DNA of 64,000 nt from positions 27,783,326 through 27,847,325 of the forward strand of contig NW_022881614.1 in NCBI RefSeq assembly GCF_003369915.1, in the 5' to 3' direction. Below are positions 9,839 to 21,051 of this stretch, piece after piece; the stretch's first letter is position 1, and every line of letters starts with the position of its first letter. Source of the DNA: Drosophila miranda (taxonomy: Eukaryota; Arthropoda; Insecta; Diptera; Drosophilidae). Both the position numbers and the translations under genes were made by a program. The notes beneath the pieces were generated by a model. It ran no database searches, was not told the DNA's origin, and saw only the letters and a program-made list of their open reading frames with translations.

Positions 9839-11005
9839 TTAAATGTTTCGTCCCGATACATTTTGAAGTTCTGATAGAGCTCTAATTTCTTCTGACAGTA
9901 TTTGAATGTTGCTTTCCACTATTTCTTCTGACGGTATTCTTATTGATTTAATAAGTACAAATTTGGTTAATTTATAGCCGAAGTAAAATAACATTATCAA
10001 TATCAAAATGATTAAGAATAATGTTGTTAATGGTAAGGCCGTATTACCTAATGTTATAAGGGGATTTAAAATATTAACATTATCAAAAGAAAATTGCTTA
10101 TCATTCGATTGTATATAATCAACTAATTCAAAATCGCTATATCTATGATGCGATATATATCTTAGAATTTTACCCTTATCATTTATGTGGGTTATATTAT
10201 TTATTACAATTGTGTTGTTGAATATAAGGAGATACGATCCTAACAAAGTAGTATTGTCTACGATATTTTTGCCTGAAACTAATATGGCACCATCCTGAAT
10301 GATGTCTATTTCTTTGTTTTTTCCCCTTTTTTTAGTGCAGTTGGCTTTAAAGCCATTAAGTAAATTGGTGAAACAGGTCTTCTTTAAATTTATTTGTGCG
10401 TAATTGTTAAAAGTTTCACTTTTAAAATTATTCATTAAATAGTATTTCTCCTTACATTCACAAACTTTTTCACTTATAACTAACATTCCATCATTTTGTG
10501 AGATGGCTCTTGCATGGTAAAACTTGCAAATATCTTTAATTTGAGGATATTTTATGTAAATGATTATTAAATCAGCATTTCGAATTATTTTAACCGTTGC
10601 AATGTCCAGCAGATCAGACAGTTCAACAGGATGTTTTTCATGCTTATAAATGTCCTCTATTTCGTTTTTATTTAAAATTTTTGTATTGAAAATGTTTACT
10701 TTTAAGAGGGTTATGGTATCAACTAAATTTAGTAGGTCAAAAGTTATTAATTTTAAACGATGCTTTCTCAGTATCGTTTCTTCATTGAAGATGACATTTT
10801 TGAATGAATTTGATAGCAATTCAATTTCTTTGAAAAATTTGGAATTTATTACAAATTGTTTATTATTATTTTCAGTTAATTCATTTACTTTATTTTGTAT
10901 TTTCAAAAAGTCGTCATGATCAGGGCTGCCTGCTATCCATTTCCAAATGGTACCTAATTCATTTATTCCCCTTTCATTCCGTTTTGGAACTAATTCTGAA
11001 ATCAT
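9839..11005 (-). pseudogene. Errantivirus (gypsy-group endogenous retrovirus) envelope gene, truncated
   Basis: An open 388-aa frame holds the transmembrane half of an insect errantivirus envelope protein. Near its N-terminus is an Arg-rich furin-like site followed by an RGINELG fusion-peptide-like segment, a family hallmark. The body has several Asn-linked glycosylation sequons and a Cys cluster, with a strong hydrophobic anchor at about residues 335-360 and a short cytoplasmic tail. The surface subunit expected upstream of the cleavage site is missing: an in-frame stop lies directly before the first Met. It is antisense to the surrounding element and lies next to a matching 3' LTR, so I read it as a nested fragment rather than as Osvaldo's own env. 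AT-rich codon use differs from the flanking gag-pol. Confidence 0.75.
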
Positions 11006-11019
11006 TAATTTTCATAGAC

Positions 11020-12039
11020 TTAAGTCCATTGATATTTCCCACTCATCGTATTACAACAAATGTCACTCGGGCTGGTAAAGGCAGATGCGGGGAATGAAAA
11101 TATAATACGTTTTGTGGAGAAGACGACAGCTCGTGAAGTGCAGTTTAGCTGTGATAGGGACTTACGAATTACAGTTGAACATTTTGTCGCTATTCGATGT
11201 CTCAAGTGAACGTAAGTCACTGCCGTTCAACAAAAAATGGATAGGGAGTTTGCGACGGACACATTGCCTGGTGGACTGTGATATCGAATAAATCTGTGAT
11301 GGAATGTGATATTGGAATAAGTTAGAGTAAGTCATGTAGGTAAATGTTCAATGTAGTTTCGCACCTGTTTGTTTAAAACAAAGCCGCTTTCGTGTTTTTG
11401 AACCTGTTGTCTGTCTGCCGAGAGGTGGTGAGGAGTAGGTGGCCCGGGAGTCGTAAAGACAACCCGCGATGCATCTGTTGTCATGGCAGATCGGTATGAT
11501 GGATGGCAGGAACAAATCACAAGCAAAAAGTGAGCTCATGCACCGTGAGGCTTCTCGTTTATCGGCCCATAGCTTAGAGCGATGACTAGAGTAGATGACA
11601 GGCCACACAAAGGTGGCGTTCGTAATTGTAGGATATCCGTAGGGCAACTGTCAAGTGGAGCGTAGAAACTGGAGCGGTTACTGGTCCCGGCTAGTCACGT
11701 GTCCCCCTCTTAATGAATCTTGTAAGAACAAGAAGAACTGTTAGGAATTTTTGTTGTTAGGTTTTGTGTTGTGTTGAATGTGTTTGAAGTTTAAGTGTCT
11801 TAGGTGTCGACCGAATATTATTATTATGTATGTTATTATTTATTTATTTATTCAAATATTTAATTGCATATATCTCGTTAACGGCGCTAGTTGGCGCAAT
11901 ATTTATATCGGTATTTATTTATTTATTTATCTAAGTATTTATTGGTCCGAAGCGTGGTGTTATTTATTCTCACTAGTTATTTCTTTGGGTATTTATTTCT
12001 TTATTTATGTATATTATCTTAGTTTAGGAGTTTCCTTTT
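11020..12039. other. Leader DNA of the Osvaldo-like element, partly unassigned
   Basis: This segment lies between the env fragment and the Helitron. It holds short frames on both strands (e.g. minus 11020..11220) without a recognised domain. From about 11830 it carries many TATTTATT tracts. The right border of the errantivirus fragment falls somewhere between 11006 and about 11300, but I cannot place it exactly. Confidence 0.35.
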
Positions 12040-13172
12040 TATACCCGATACTCAAAATGAGTATTGGGGTATAATAGATTTGTGGTAAAAGTGGATGTGT
12101 GTAACGTCCAGAAGGAATCGTTTCCGACCCCATAAAGGAGATATATTCTTGATCAGCATCAATAGCCGAGTCGATTGAGCCATGTCTGTCTGTCCGTCTG
12201 TCCGTCTGTCCGTCCGTCCGTCCGTCCGTCCGTCCGTCCGTCTGTCCGTCCCCTTCAGCGCCTAGTGTTCAAAGACTATAAGAGCTAGAGCAACGATGTT
12301 TTGGATCCAGACTTCTGTGATATGTCACTGCTACAAGAATATTTAAAAACTTTGCTCCGCCCACTTACGCCTCCACAAAGGGCGAAAATCTGTGGCATCC
12401 ACAATTTCGACGATACGAGAAAACTAAAAACGCAGAATCGTAGAAGATGACTATATCTTCTAGAGTGCAAAATCTGAGCTAGATAATTATTATAGCCAGA
12501 ATCAAGAAAACAATTTCATTCTTTCTCGCTCTGTCTCTCTCTAACACACAGGTTTCATGGTCGGTTTTGCCAATTGCAAAATATGAGTTCAAGGATCTCA
12601 GAACCTATAAAAGCCAGAGCAACCAAATTTGGTATCCACACTCCTGTGATATCGGACCTTGACCATTTTGTGTCAAAATTTCGCCACACCCCCTTCCGCC
12701 CCCGCAAAGGACGATAAATCTGAGGCATCCACAAATCTCAGAGACTATTAAGGCTAGAGTAACCAAATTTGATACACACACTCCTTTAAGAGGTCACTAT
12801 AAAACGTATATCTCAAAATTTCGCCCCACCCCCTTCCGCCCCCACAAAGGACGAAAATCTGTTGCATCCACAATATTGCACATTTGAGAAAACTAAAAAC
12901 GCAGAATCATAGATAACGACAATATCTATCAGAATGCTGAATCTGGACCAGATCAGATAATTTTTATAGCCAAAAGGAACAAACCAATTTGCACTGGCTA
13001 CGCAGCGCCCGACGTCACGCTCAGACTGATTTTCTGTCTCTCTCGCACGCACTCTTTGTCGTGTCGTTTAATATTAGCAGCGTCTGCCGGAGGAGAGCCA
13101 TACTGACTTAGTATCGGGTATAACTGTAGAGTTGCGGTGTCCGCAGCAACTCACAGCGTTCCCCCTCGTTTT
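12040..13172 (+). mobile_element. Complete INE-1/ISY-like Helitron
   Basis: About 1.13 kb. It starts with 'atacccgatactcaaaatgag', followed by the INE-1 signature 'gtccagaaggaatcgtttccg', and ends near 'agtatcgggtataactgtag..cctcgttt'. A (GTCC/GTCT)n microsatellite lies at 12181..12250. Three degenerate internal repeats centre on 'cgccc..ccttccgcccccacaaagg'. It encodes no protein. The size agrees with the ISY family of D. miranda as I recall it. It is inserted in the leader of the Osvaldo-like element, 28 bp before gag. Confidence 0.85.
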
Positions 13173-13199
13173 TTGTAATATTGGTGTTGCTCGGCGCAG

Positions 13200-14707
13200 A
13201 TGCCACAAGAAGGGGGTAGTCGACAGTATCATACGCGATCACGCGTAAACAAAACAGTGGACCAGATAGGAGAAGTGTCAGGGGCGGGAGGAACTTGGAG
13301 CTGTGGGTGGGTTGCCAAGAACACCGGTCCAGGCCAGGTCAGAAGAATGGCCAATGTCCGATCCTACATCCACGCTTGCTTCCGAACTGGCATCAGCAGT
13401 CAACGTATCGTTGGCCCAGGCTCATGCGACACACAGGGCAGCGAACACTGACTCGATTAGTCGGGTGTTGCAGGAGGAGTTGCGTAAGGGGTTTATCGAG
13501 ATGATTCACCAACTCAACGAGGTACTCCAGCCGGTTAGACAGCTGCAGCAGCAGAAGGAACCGCAGCGGGAGGAGGTTCACCACGAGCAGGAGTATCGAG
13601 GAGCAATCCCTAAAAGGAAGCCGTCTAGCACGACTGATGCGCCGATTCCGCCACCAAAACCATTTTTGGCTCGCTCGGGGCGAGGTGGTATTGGTCCGGA
13701 AACGTCTTCAGGAGTAGGACCGACCGCATCCAGTGAGCAGCATCAACGGGGTGGGCATCAAGCGCGAAATTAACGAAACCCGATAGCACTCAGACACTCG
13801 GGTCAGGGTCTAGCGAGGGTAGGATAGCTGGTGGGATTCCTCGAGAAGATCCGCATCCAAATCCCCCGGGATATAGACCTTGGCCACGGTGGGGTCGAAA
13901 AATGGGACGTGACGTTCGACGGAGACAGCAACAAAATGACAGTCGAGGATTTTGTGTTCCGAATTGAATTCCTACAAGCCAAATGCCGCTGTCCGTGGGA
14001 TGAAGTTCTAAAGGGATTTCATCACCTGGTTACAGGAAACGCGCGGGAATGGTACTGGCAGTACATCCTTAATCAGGGCGGTGGTGTTTGGCAGGAACTA
14101 AGGGGCGACTTAATTGCTCGTTTCCGAGGCACGGCGTCCGAGTTCGACCGTATGAGAGAACTGCGAGAAAGAATGCAGCGGTCAAACGAGAGTGTGAAAG
14201 ACTTTTTCCATGTCATGAGAAAGCTCGCGTCGAGGTTGGAGATGCCACCACCTGAAATGGAGATGGTAAAAATCGTCAAAAAGGCACTCACAGATGAGAT
14301 AGCGAGTTTCGTCTACGGCTTACCGGTTTATTCCTTAGACCAACTGCGGGATGAGTGCGTGGAAATAGAGGCACATCTGAAGAGGAAGGCTCGATCTTCG
14401 TGGCGAGGAGCACCCAAGGCCACAAACTATGGTCGCGGGGCGAATGCGAACGTCAGCGAGGTCGCGCAGGATCGGTCGATTAACGATGAAGAGGCAGAGG
14501 TCATTGAGGAAGCGCAAGTGATCGGTCGGGCAGACCGATCATGGCTTTAGGGACTGTATTGCATCGGAGAGGCGAATTTTCTGCTACCGGTGTGGAAAGC
14601 CCGATGCATATTGTCCAACCTGTCCGAATTGCGCGGGAAACGTGAAGAGGGGTGCGATCCAAGCAGGCGAATCACGCTCACAGAAGGGGCCTGCGCAGAG
14701 AAAGTAG
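13200..14707 (+). pseudogene. Gag of the Osvaldo-like element
   Basis: The frame opens with Met at 13200, shifts early, and continues through 13303..13773 and 13831..14550. The second piece contains the retrotransposon gag domain (VTFDGDSNKMTVEDF..REWYWQYI). A zinc knuckle CYRCGKPDAYCPTC lies at about 14577..14630 in a shifted frame, and gag ends at 14707. At least one in-frame stop (13771) and two frame changes break it. The protein would form the virus-like particle and bind element RNA. Confidence 0.8.
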
Positions 14708-16672
14708 AAGAAAATAAAAATGAATTAGATAGACGTAAATTGCATGTTAGGTTAAGGAACTTATCATATGAAGAGCGATTAAGAAATTATTTAGAAACCC
14801 GAAATAGAATATTTTCTGAACTACGAGTGGATGGTATGCGAGCACTGTCGGGGCGGGTGAGAAAGGCGAGATCCCGGTTTAAGCAAAGGCGAGCTATGAG
14901 GAGGCAGGTGATTGCTTCAGTAAAGCGTTGTTGCAAGAAAGACCCGAGAGTTTTCGCAGAAATCTCTATAATGGGCGAGTCCGTGCGAGGCCTGTTGGAT
15001 TCAGGCGCTACACACAGCATGCTAGGGTGTAATGGTCAGGAATTCCTGGAAAAGCTGGGCGTGGAGGCTCGTCGATATTCTTCTATAGTGAAGGTAGCGA
15101 ATGGGGAAGATCGCGCAATCGTTGGCCGAGTAGAATTACCGGTGAAATACAAGGGAGAGGTAAAAAGATTAACGTTTTTGGTATGCCCTTTCTTGGAACA
15201 GGAAATTTACTTGGGGGTAGACTTTTGGCGGGTATTCTCATTGGCTCCTGAGGTGATGGGAGAAGGTCCAGTAGGGGCATCTCACAGATTAGTGGAAGAA
15301 GTGCTGGCTGATCAAGTCGCTCACTATGTGGAAGGCCCGGAGAAGGAGATAGTGCAGGAAGAATGGGAGTTGTCAGAAGAGCAAAAGGCAGCCTTGGATC
15401 AGGTGAAGGCAGAGTTTCTGACTTTCGAAGCCGTAGGCCTGGGGAGGACGTCGAGAGAGACTCACAAAATTCAGTTGGTGGAGAAGGCCGAGCCTGTGAA
15501 GGATCGACATTACCCGCTGTCGCCAGCGATGCAGGAAGTGGTGTGTGGTGAGGTGGACAAAATGTTGGCTTTGGGAGTCATCGAGTACAGTGATAGTCCG
15601 TGGAGCAACCGTACCACCGTGGTGCGAAGGCCGGGCAAAAATCGTTTCTGTCTCGATGCCCGAAAGCTCAACAAAGTAACCATCAAGGACGCTTACCCAC
15701 TTCCTAGCATCGAGGGGATTTTGTCGCGTCTCGATCAGACGATATATATCTCCAGCGTCGACTTAAAATTCGCTTTTTGGCAAATCGAGCTGGACGAGCA
15801 GAGTCGACCATATATGGCGTTCACGGTGCCGGGACGGCCTCTGTACCAGTTCCGTATGATGCCCTTTGGCCTCTGCAACGCCGCACAAAGCCTATGTAGA
15901 CTGGTCGATAAGGTGATTCCGGTTGAGATGCGTTCAAACGTCTACGCGTATCTCGACGACTTGCTGATTATAGCTGAGGACTTCCAAACGCACGTGAAGA
16001 TTCTGCGACAGGTTGCCGAGCGTCTACGAGAAGCAAATTTAGCTGAGCAAATCTCATTTTTGCTATAAAAACATTAAATACCTGGGATTTATAGTGGGAG
16101 GAGAAGCGCTGAGGATGGATCCGGATCGTGTGTCGGCCATTTTGCGCATTCCCGAGCCGCGATCTGTTCGAGAATTGCGTAGTTTCCTGGGAACTGCGGG
16201 CTGGTACCGGCGCTTTATGAAAAACTATGCTGAGATGGCCGGTCCGCTCACAGACGCCCTGAAAAAGTCGGGAAATGGAAAGTTTAAATTGACGGAGGAG
16301 GCAAAACGAGCCATGGGGGAGCTAAAAGCTGCACTCACCTCGGCACCAGTCCTGGTACACGCGGATTTCAAGCGGCACTTCTACATACAGTGCGACGCCT
16401 CACATTATGGGGTAGGAGCCGTACTCTTCCAACGGGATGACGAGCAGAACGAGCGGCCCATAGCGTTTTTCTCCGCCAAACTGAATTGCCACCAAAAAAA
16501 CTACTCGGTGACAGAGAAGGAGTGTCTGGCAGCCCTCATGGCGATCCTTAAGTTCCGTCCGTACGTAGAGCTTATGCCGTTTACAGTCATAACTGACCAC
16601 GCCAGTCTCAAATGGCTCATGACCATGAAGAACCTGGATGGTCGCTTAGCTCGTTGGTCCCTTCAACTGTAG
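14650..16672 (+). pseudogene. Protease, reverse transcriptase and RNase H of the Osvaldo-like element
   Basis: The protease motif LLDSGATHSML lies at about 14990. The reverse transcriptase carries FAFWQIELDE, 'MPFGLCNAAQS' and the catalytic YLDD at about 15945..15960. The RNase H begins with YIQCDASHYGVGAVLF at about 16383 and has the VITDHASLKW segment. The frame is lost at about 16045, where the sequence shifts to a second frame, and a stop occurs at 16670 where Gln is expected. The element therefore cannot make a functional Pol. Confidence 0.85.
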
Positions 16673-18013
16673 GCCTTCGATTTCGGCATAGAACACCGGA
16701 AAGAGCGGACAATGTAGTGGCAGATACATTGTCGCGCAGTATTGAAGAGCTGGAAGTGGATCCGAGTAGTATCCTAGGTTTTGAAACGGTGGAGTTTGAA
16801 TCTGGAGAATATCAGGAGCTAAGGAAGGAAATAACGGAGAACCAAGACCGCTTACCTGATCTCCAGATTGTTGACGGCATGATATTCAAGCGCATGCGCT
16901 TTGAACGATTGGATGATCAACTGGAGCGCCGTCTGGAAATTGTGGGTTCCGAGTTCGCTGACGGCCGCGTTGATAGACAAAGCACATTCGGAAGAGAAGA
17001 CAGCGCACGGAGGAATCGCGAAAACCTTGCACTTATTGCGTAGGCAGTTTTACTGGCCGAACATGGCGATAGAGGTGCGGTATTATATCCGACGGTGCAC
17101 CGTGTGCAAGGAGTCGAAAGCGCCGAATTATCGGATGCAGGTCGGGGTGGGGCAAGAAGTGGTCACTGAGCGCCCGTTCCAAAAACTTTATATTGATTTT
17201 TTGGGCAAATATCCGCGGTCAAAGAACGGTGAGGTGTGGATATTTATTGTAGTTGACCAGTTCTCTAAGTTCACATTTCTAAAGACCATGACCAAGGCCA
17301 CAGCAAAGGAAGTTGTAAGATTCCTCGTTCACGACGTGTTTTACAAGTTTGGAGTGCCGGAGATGATTCACTCGGACAATGGGGCTCAGTTCGTCTCGAA
17401 AACTTTTAAGGAGATGACCGATGCATTCGGAGTCACTCATATGAGGACGCCAGTGTATTCTCCGCAGAGTAACGCAGCCGAACGCGTGAATCGCACAGTA
17501 CTCAGCGCGATTCGGGCGTATCTGGAAGACGATCACCGGGACTGGGATGTGCATCTGCCGGAGATAGAACTGGCTATTAGGAACTCGGTTCACGAGGCGA
17601 CAGGCGTAACACCATTCTTTGCAGTCTTCGGGCAGCAAATGTATTTGCATGGGTCATGCTACAAGCTGGCAAAGCGACTGCGGTCAATCGGCGAGCATGA
17701 CATATCGCTGCTGGAGGGTCAGGACAAGCGACAACTCATCCAAGAGAGGATTCGCGCTAGTTTACATCAGGCATACGAGCGTAGTAGGGTAAGGTACAAC
17801 CAGCGAGCTCGGATGTTTTACGCGAGGCCGGGACAAGAGGTATTCCGCCGAAATTTTGTCATTAGTGACTTCGGAAAAGGCTTTAATGCCAAGTTCGCGC
17901 GCAAATTCATCCGATGCCGGGTAGTGAAGCCAGTAGGAGAGAACGCGTATGCTCTGGAGGACCTTAACGGCCGTCCCATAGGAGTGTACCACGCCAAAGA
18001 CCTGAGAATGTAG
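16673..18013 (+). pseudogene. Integrase of the Osvaldo-like element
   Basis: A His-His-Cys-Cys zinc domain includes CTVCKESKAP at about 17098. The DDE core follows with LYIDFLGKY, IHSDNGAQFVS and SPQSNAAERVNR. A GPY/F-like tail ends at HAKDLRM, 18013. The first part needs two frame changes (16690..17043 and 16901..18013). The catalytic frame from 16901 is open to the end, so this is the best preserved piece of the element. Confidence 0.85.
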
Positions 18014-18152
18014 TGAGGTGTGGGTGTGGCCTACGTTGGGCGCGGCAGAAGAATGCAGGGCACGCCGCGTGTGCTCAATAGTGTTCCGGAATCCGGTGGG
18101 CATGCCCACGCGTATGTTGTCCCTCCTGGGACTGACGACATTCTCGTGGTGG

Positions 18153-19756
18153 TGTTCCAGTCCCACCTCAACGATAGGTGGCCAGGGCTGAGGGCGACGC
18201 GCCATCTAGCGGAAGTCCAGGGAGGCTCGATGGTGTATGGGGACATCGGGGGAGCTGGAGCCGTTACTAGGGATATAAGGAAGAGAATAGGATTAGTTAT
18301 ATGTATTAGTAAGGGAAAAAGGGATAAATAGGAGTGAAAATATTAGAAAACGTGGATTGGATTATTTTTGTTTTGGAAATTTTGTGCTTAAAACAGAAAG
18401 TTTGAAGTGAGTACAGAAAAAGCGGGCGATAAAATAGGTTGTAATGCAGAAAATTTTACTAACAGCCGGCAAGGAATATAGCCACCAGAACCGGGCCAGA
18501 ACGTTTCCTGGAGAGGAACACTGGAGTTCGAGAAAGTCGACTGCAGAGAAGAAGACTGCCCAACGTGAACCTGAGTGAGTTCGTTCCAGTTGCGCGTGTG
18601 TGAGCCAAGTAGCGCGGGACGTGTGAAGGGGGAGGGTGAAAGAGGACGATTTAGCTGCCAGGGCGATTCTAGCCACACCGCACGATCGTTGCATCGCCTT
18701 CCAGTGCGTGCCACACGTTTGGTCTCATTCACCAAGTAAAAACCCCGAAACCCTCTATTCACACACACCCACACGCGCACACGTATACACGGACCTATAT
18801 AAATTTAGGGCTGACCGGCCACGGCCAGCGATCGCCCGCGTCGTTTGAACTTAAAGGAAAAAAAAACATAATCCGCACTCCACATAATCCGCGTTCCACA
18901 TTAAATGTTATTTTGTTCTGTGTGTTGTCCTTTATTTAGTATTAGCTTAAACCGTTTAACGTAAAATCTTGGCCATTGAACTAAATATGTAAAAACACCA
19001 ACACCTTTCACGAACCGAAATCTGCGATCAGCTGTTCAGTGCCAGAAGATTAACCCTTAGTGGGTGACGCGGGGGGTCCCATCAGTCCACCGTATTTGGT
19101 CGAGCGATTTGTGGAAAAATTTTGTTTATTGTTTATGTCCCGGGGACCCTTAACAAGAGCTCTTGGTAGGTTAAGTCTCCGTAGGGGCCCGATTTAAATT
19201 AACTCCCGTAAAACTGGATCCACTCATCTACACATATTCCATTACGTATGGGTGAGGGTATCCCTGTTGAGTGAACGAAATTTCAGCAGTTATTTCCATG
19301 TTTGCCCTTGTGTCGATCGTTTTGGTGTTTCTTTGTGGTTAGTGATAATTTTGAGTATAGCTATTTATTAATAAGAAAGATGAAATTGTCAATTTATAAT
19401 TATTAAAGCTTGGTTATATACTGAAGCATGATGCAGTAAATTTAAAATAGAGGGAGGACGCGTGGCGTAAGCCATGGATTAGGCCAGCCGTTACCGTTCC
19501 AGCAGAGGGTGGCCAAAATGAACGTTGTGTTTGGTCACAGGTAGGGCGGGTGCGCGAAGTGATAACACCCAAGCTTCACCCACTTGATAGCCGTCTGTTT
19601 ATGATTTTCTTTGTCTTTAGGTTGTTGTTAGTTTTGATGTTCCGAGAAGTAGTATGTCTCCATCTTTGTCTACATTTGGCCGGCAAGGGGAACTACCCAG
19701 CCCTGGGGTCGACAGCTAGCCGGCATTGCCCTCTGGGAAACAAGCCAAGTGTAACA
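18153..19756 (+). repeat. Right LTR of the Osvaldo-like element
   Basis: At 1,604 bp this appears to be the full-length LTR. Compared with the left copy it holds an extra block at about 18365..18735. Scattered single-base differences from the left LTR indicate a moderately young insertion. It ends GTAACA, followed by the CAAT target duplication. Confidence 0.9.
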
Positions 19757-20960
19757 CAATCTATTAAATTTAATTTTCAACGTTATATAGAAATCCAATA
19801 AAAGCAATCCCCTCAACAATGTCCCTTACATTCCATACTCACTTACGTTTTCTTACGTTTTATGTTATTGGCAACATTAATTGTATGGGCCAGACTCATG
19901 TGCCGTGAAATCGAGCAGCATTGACCCTCAACATTGCGCGGATTGAGCAACATTTTGCATACCCTGGGGGAAATGGATGATATAGAGTTGCGGAAATGTG
20001 TGTCATTCCAGGCTCTAATTAATGCAGAAACTAGATAGCCTCTGTTTTAAACGATATTGTGCAGCTCATCGACTGTCTACAGAGACCAAGAACTGGTACT
20101 GGGATCAGAATTTATTTACAAACACCTAATCAAATGCATGAATAGACCAAAAAAAAAAACGCAATCTTATACAAGGTCTTTATTAATTACGTTTGAAAGC
20201 AGCTTGGAAAACAGTATCTTTATATAATATTCACGAAATAGGGTATACAAATGCCCACACTCTGGTTGACAAGAAATGAGTCTGCAAATACCAGCAACAT
20301 TGACGTCACAACCTGCGACTATTGAACACTTTTGTTCAAAACCGTGTTTTATGTCAAAACAAAAAACATGCAAGTACTTAAAAGTAAGTTAATCCTGATC
20401 AAAATTGATTCAACAATCATATAAAACTATCTGGGCTAAAATGAAAGATCTATATAGGCTGGGAATATTCTACGGAAGAAAGAATGACCAGGAATTAGTC
20501 GTCATAACCGGTTGACAACAATGAGTCCCATTCCATGCACACATATCCTGGGGGAAATGGATGTTATAGAATTGTGAATATGTTTGTCTCCCAAGGCTCC
20601 GTAGGTATCAGGATCGAGATAAATACATTCAAGATACTAATAATGTACTTGAATATGTCTAAAGAATATCAATTTGAGAAAAGGTCTTAATAAATCACGT
20701 TTGATCTTCATATAAAATTAACGAAATAGGGTGCACAAAGGCCTATACACGCATCATGTCTTCAAATACCAGCAACATTGCGACTGTTTTTTTGTTGAAC
20801 TATTTTGTTCAAACCTTGTTTTAGCCAAAATACAATAAATTCAAGGATTGAAAACTAGCCAATCTTGAATAAAATTTATTCATCTACGGCATATGTGGGC
20901 ATGGCTAAATGTGCTATATAGCTAAGAATATTCCACGGAATATCAAAAACGAGGAATTTG
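19757..20960. repeat. Diverged tandem duplication of non-coding DNA upstream of Pex6
   Basis: Blocks at about 19965..20410 recur, diverged, at about 20545..20880. Shared islands include 'cctgggggaaatggatg', 'caaggtctttattaa', 'acgaaatagggt', 'caaataccagcaacattg' and 'ttgttcaaa'. The spacing is about 500-580 bp. No frame or known element is seen. Confidence 0.6.
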
Positions 20961-21021
20961 TAATTGTAAAAAAAATAAATTGTATATTTACGGTATATTT
21001 TTTAAATAAGACGGTATATTT

Positions 21022-21029
21022 TATCGATA
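21022..21029. promoter_or_regulatory. DRE (DREF-binding) motif, Pex6 promoter
   Basis: A perfect TATCGATA palindrome lies 23 bp before the proposed Pex6 start codon, typical of housekeeping promoters in Drosophila. Confidence 0.6.
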
Positions 21030-21051
21030 AGTAACACTGCTATAAGAAAAA

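Larger units (their letters stand above)
7968..19756 (+). mobile_element. Osvaldo-like Ty3/gypsy LTR retrotransposon with nested insertions
   Basis: The element is bounded by LTRs starting TGTTCCAG and ending GTAACA, flanked by the 4-bp target duplication CAAT (7964..7967 and 19757..19760). The primer site after the left LTR begins tggcgccc, as expected for a tRNA-Lys primer. Gag, protease, reverse transcriptase, RNase H and integrase follow in order from 13200 to 18013, but with several stops and frameshifts. Between primer site and gag lie an antisense errantivirus fragment (9268..11005) and a Helitron (12040..13172). The LTR size, primer and 4-bp duplication suggest the Osvaldo/Ulysses group (inference). 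Confidence 0.85.

Noticed and set aside
9839-11005. Env as a genuine third gene of the Osvaldo-like element
   Set aside because: Wrong strand and wrong place (upstream of gag), with its own purine tract and AGTTA LTR start; a nested fragment is simpler.
12181-12250. Short-period repeat as a CRISPR array or satellite
   Set aside because: It is the (GTCC/GTCT)n microsatellite found inside INE-1-type Helitrons.
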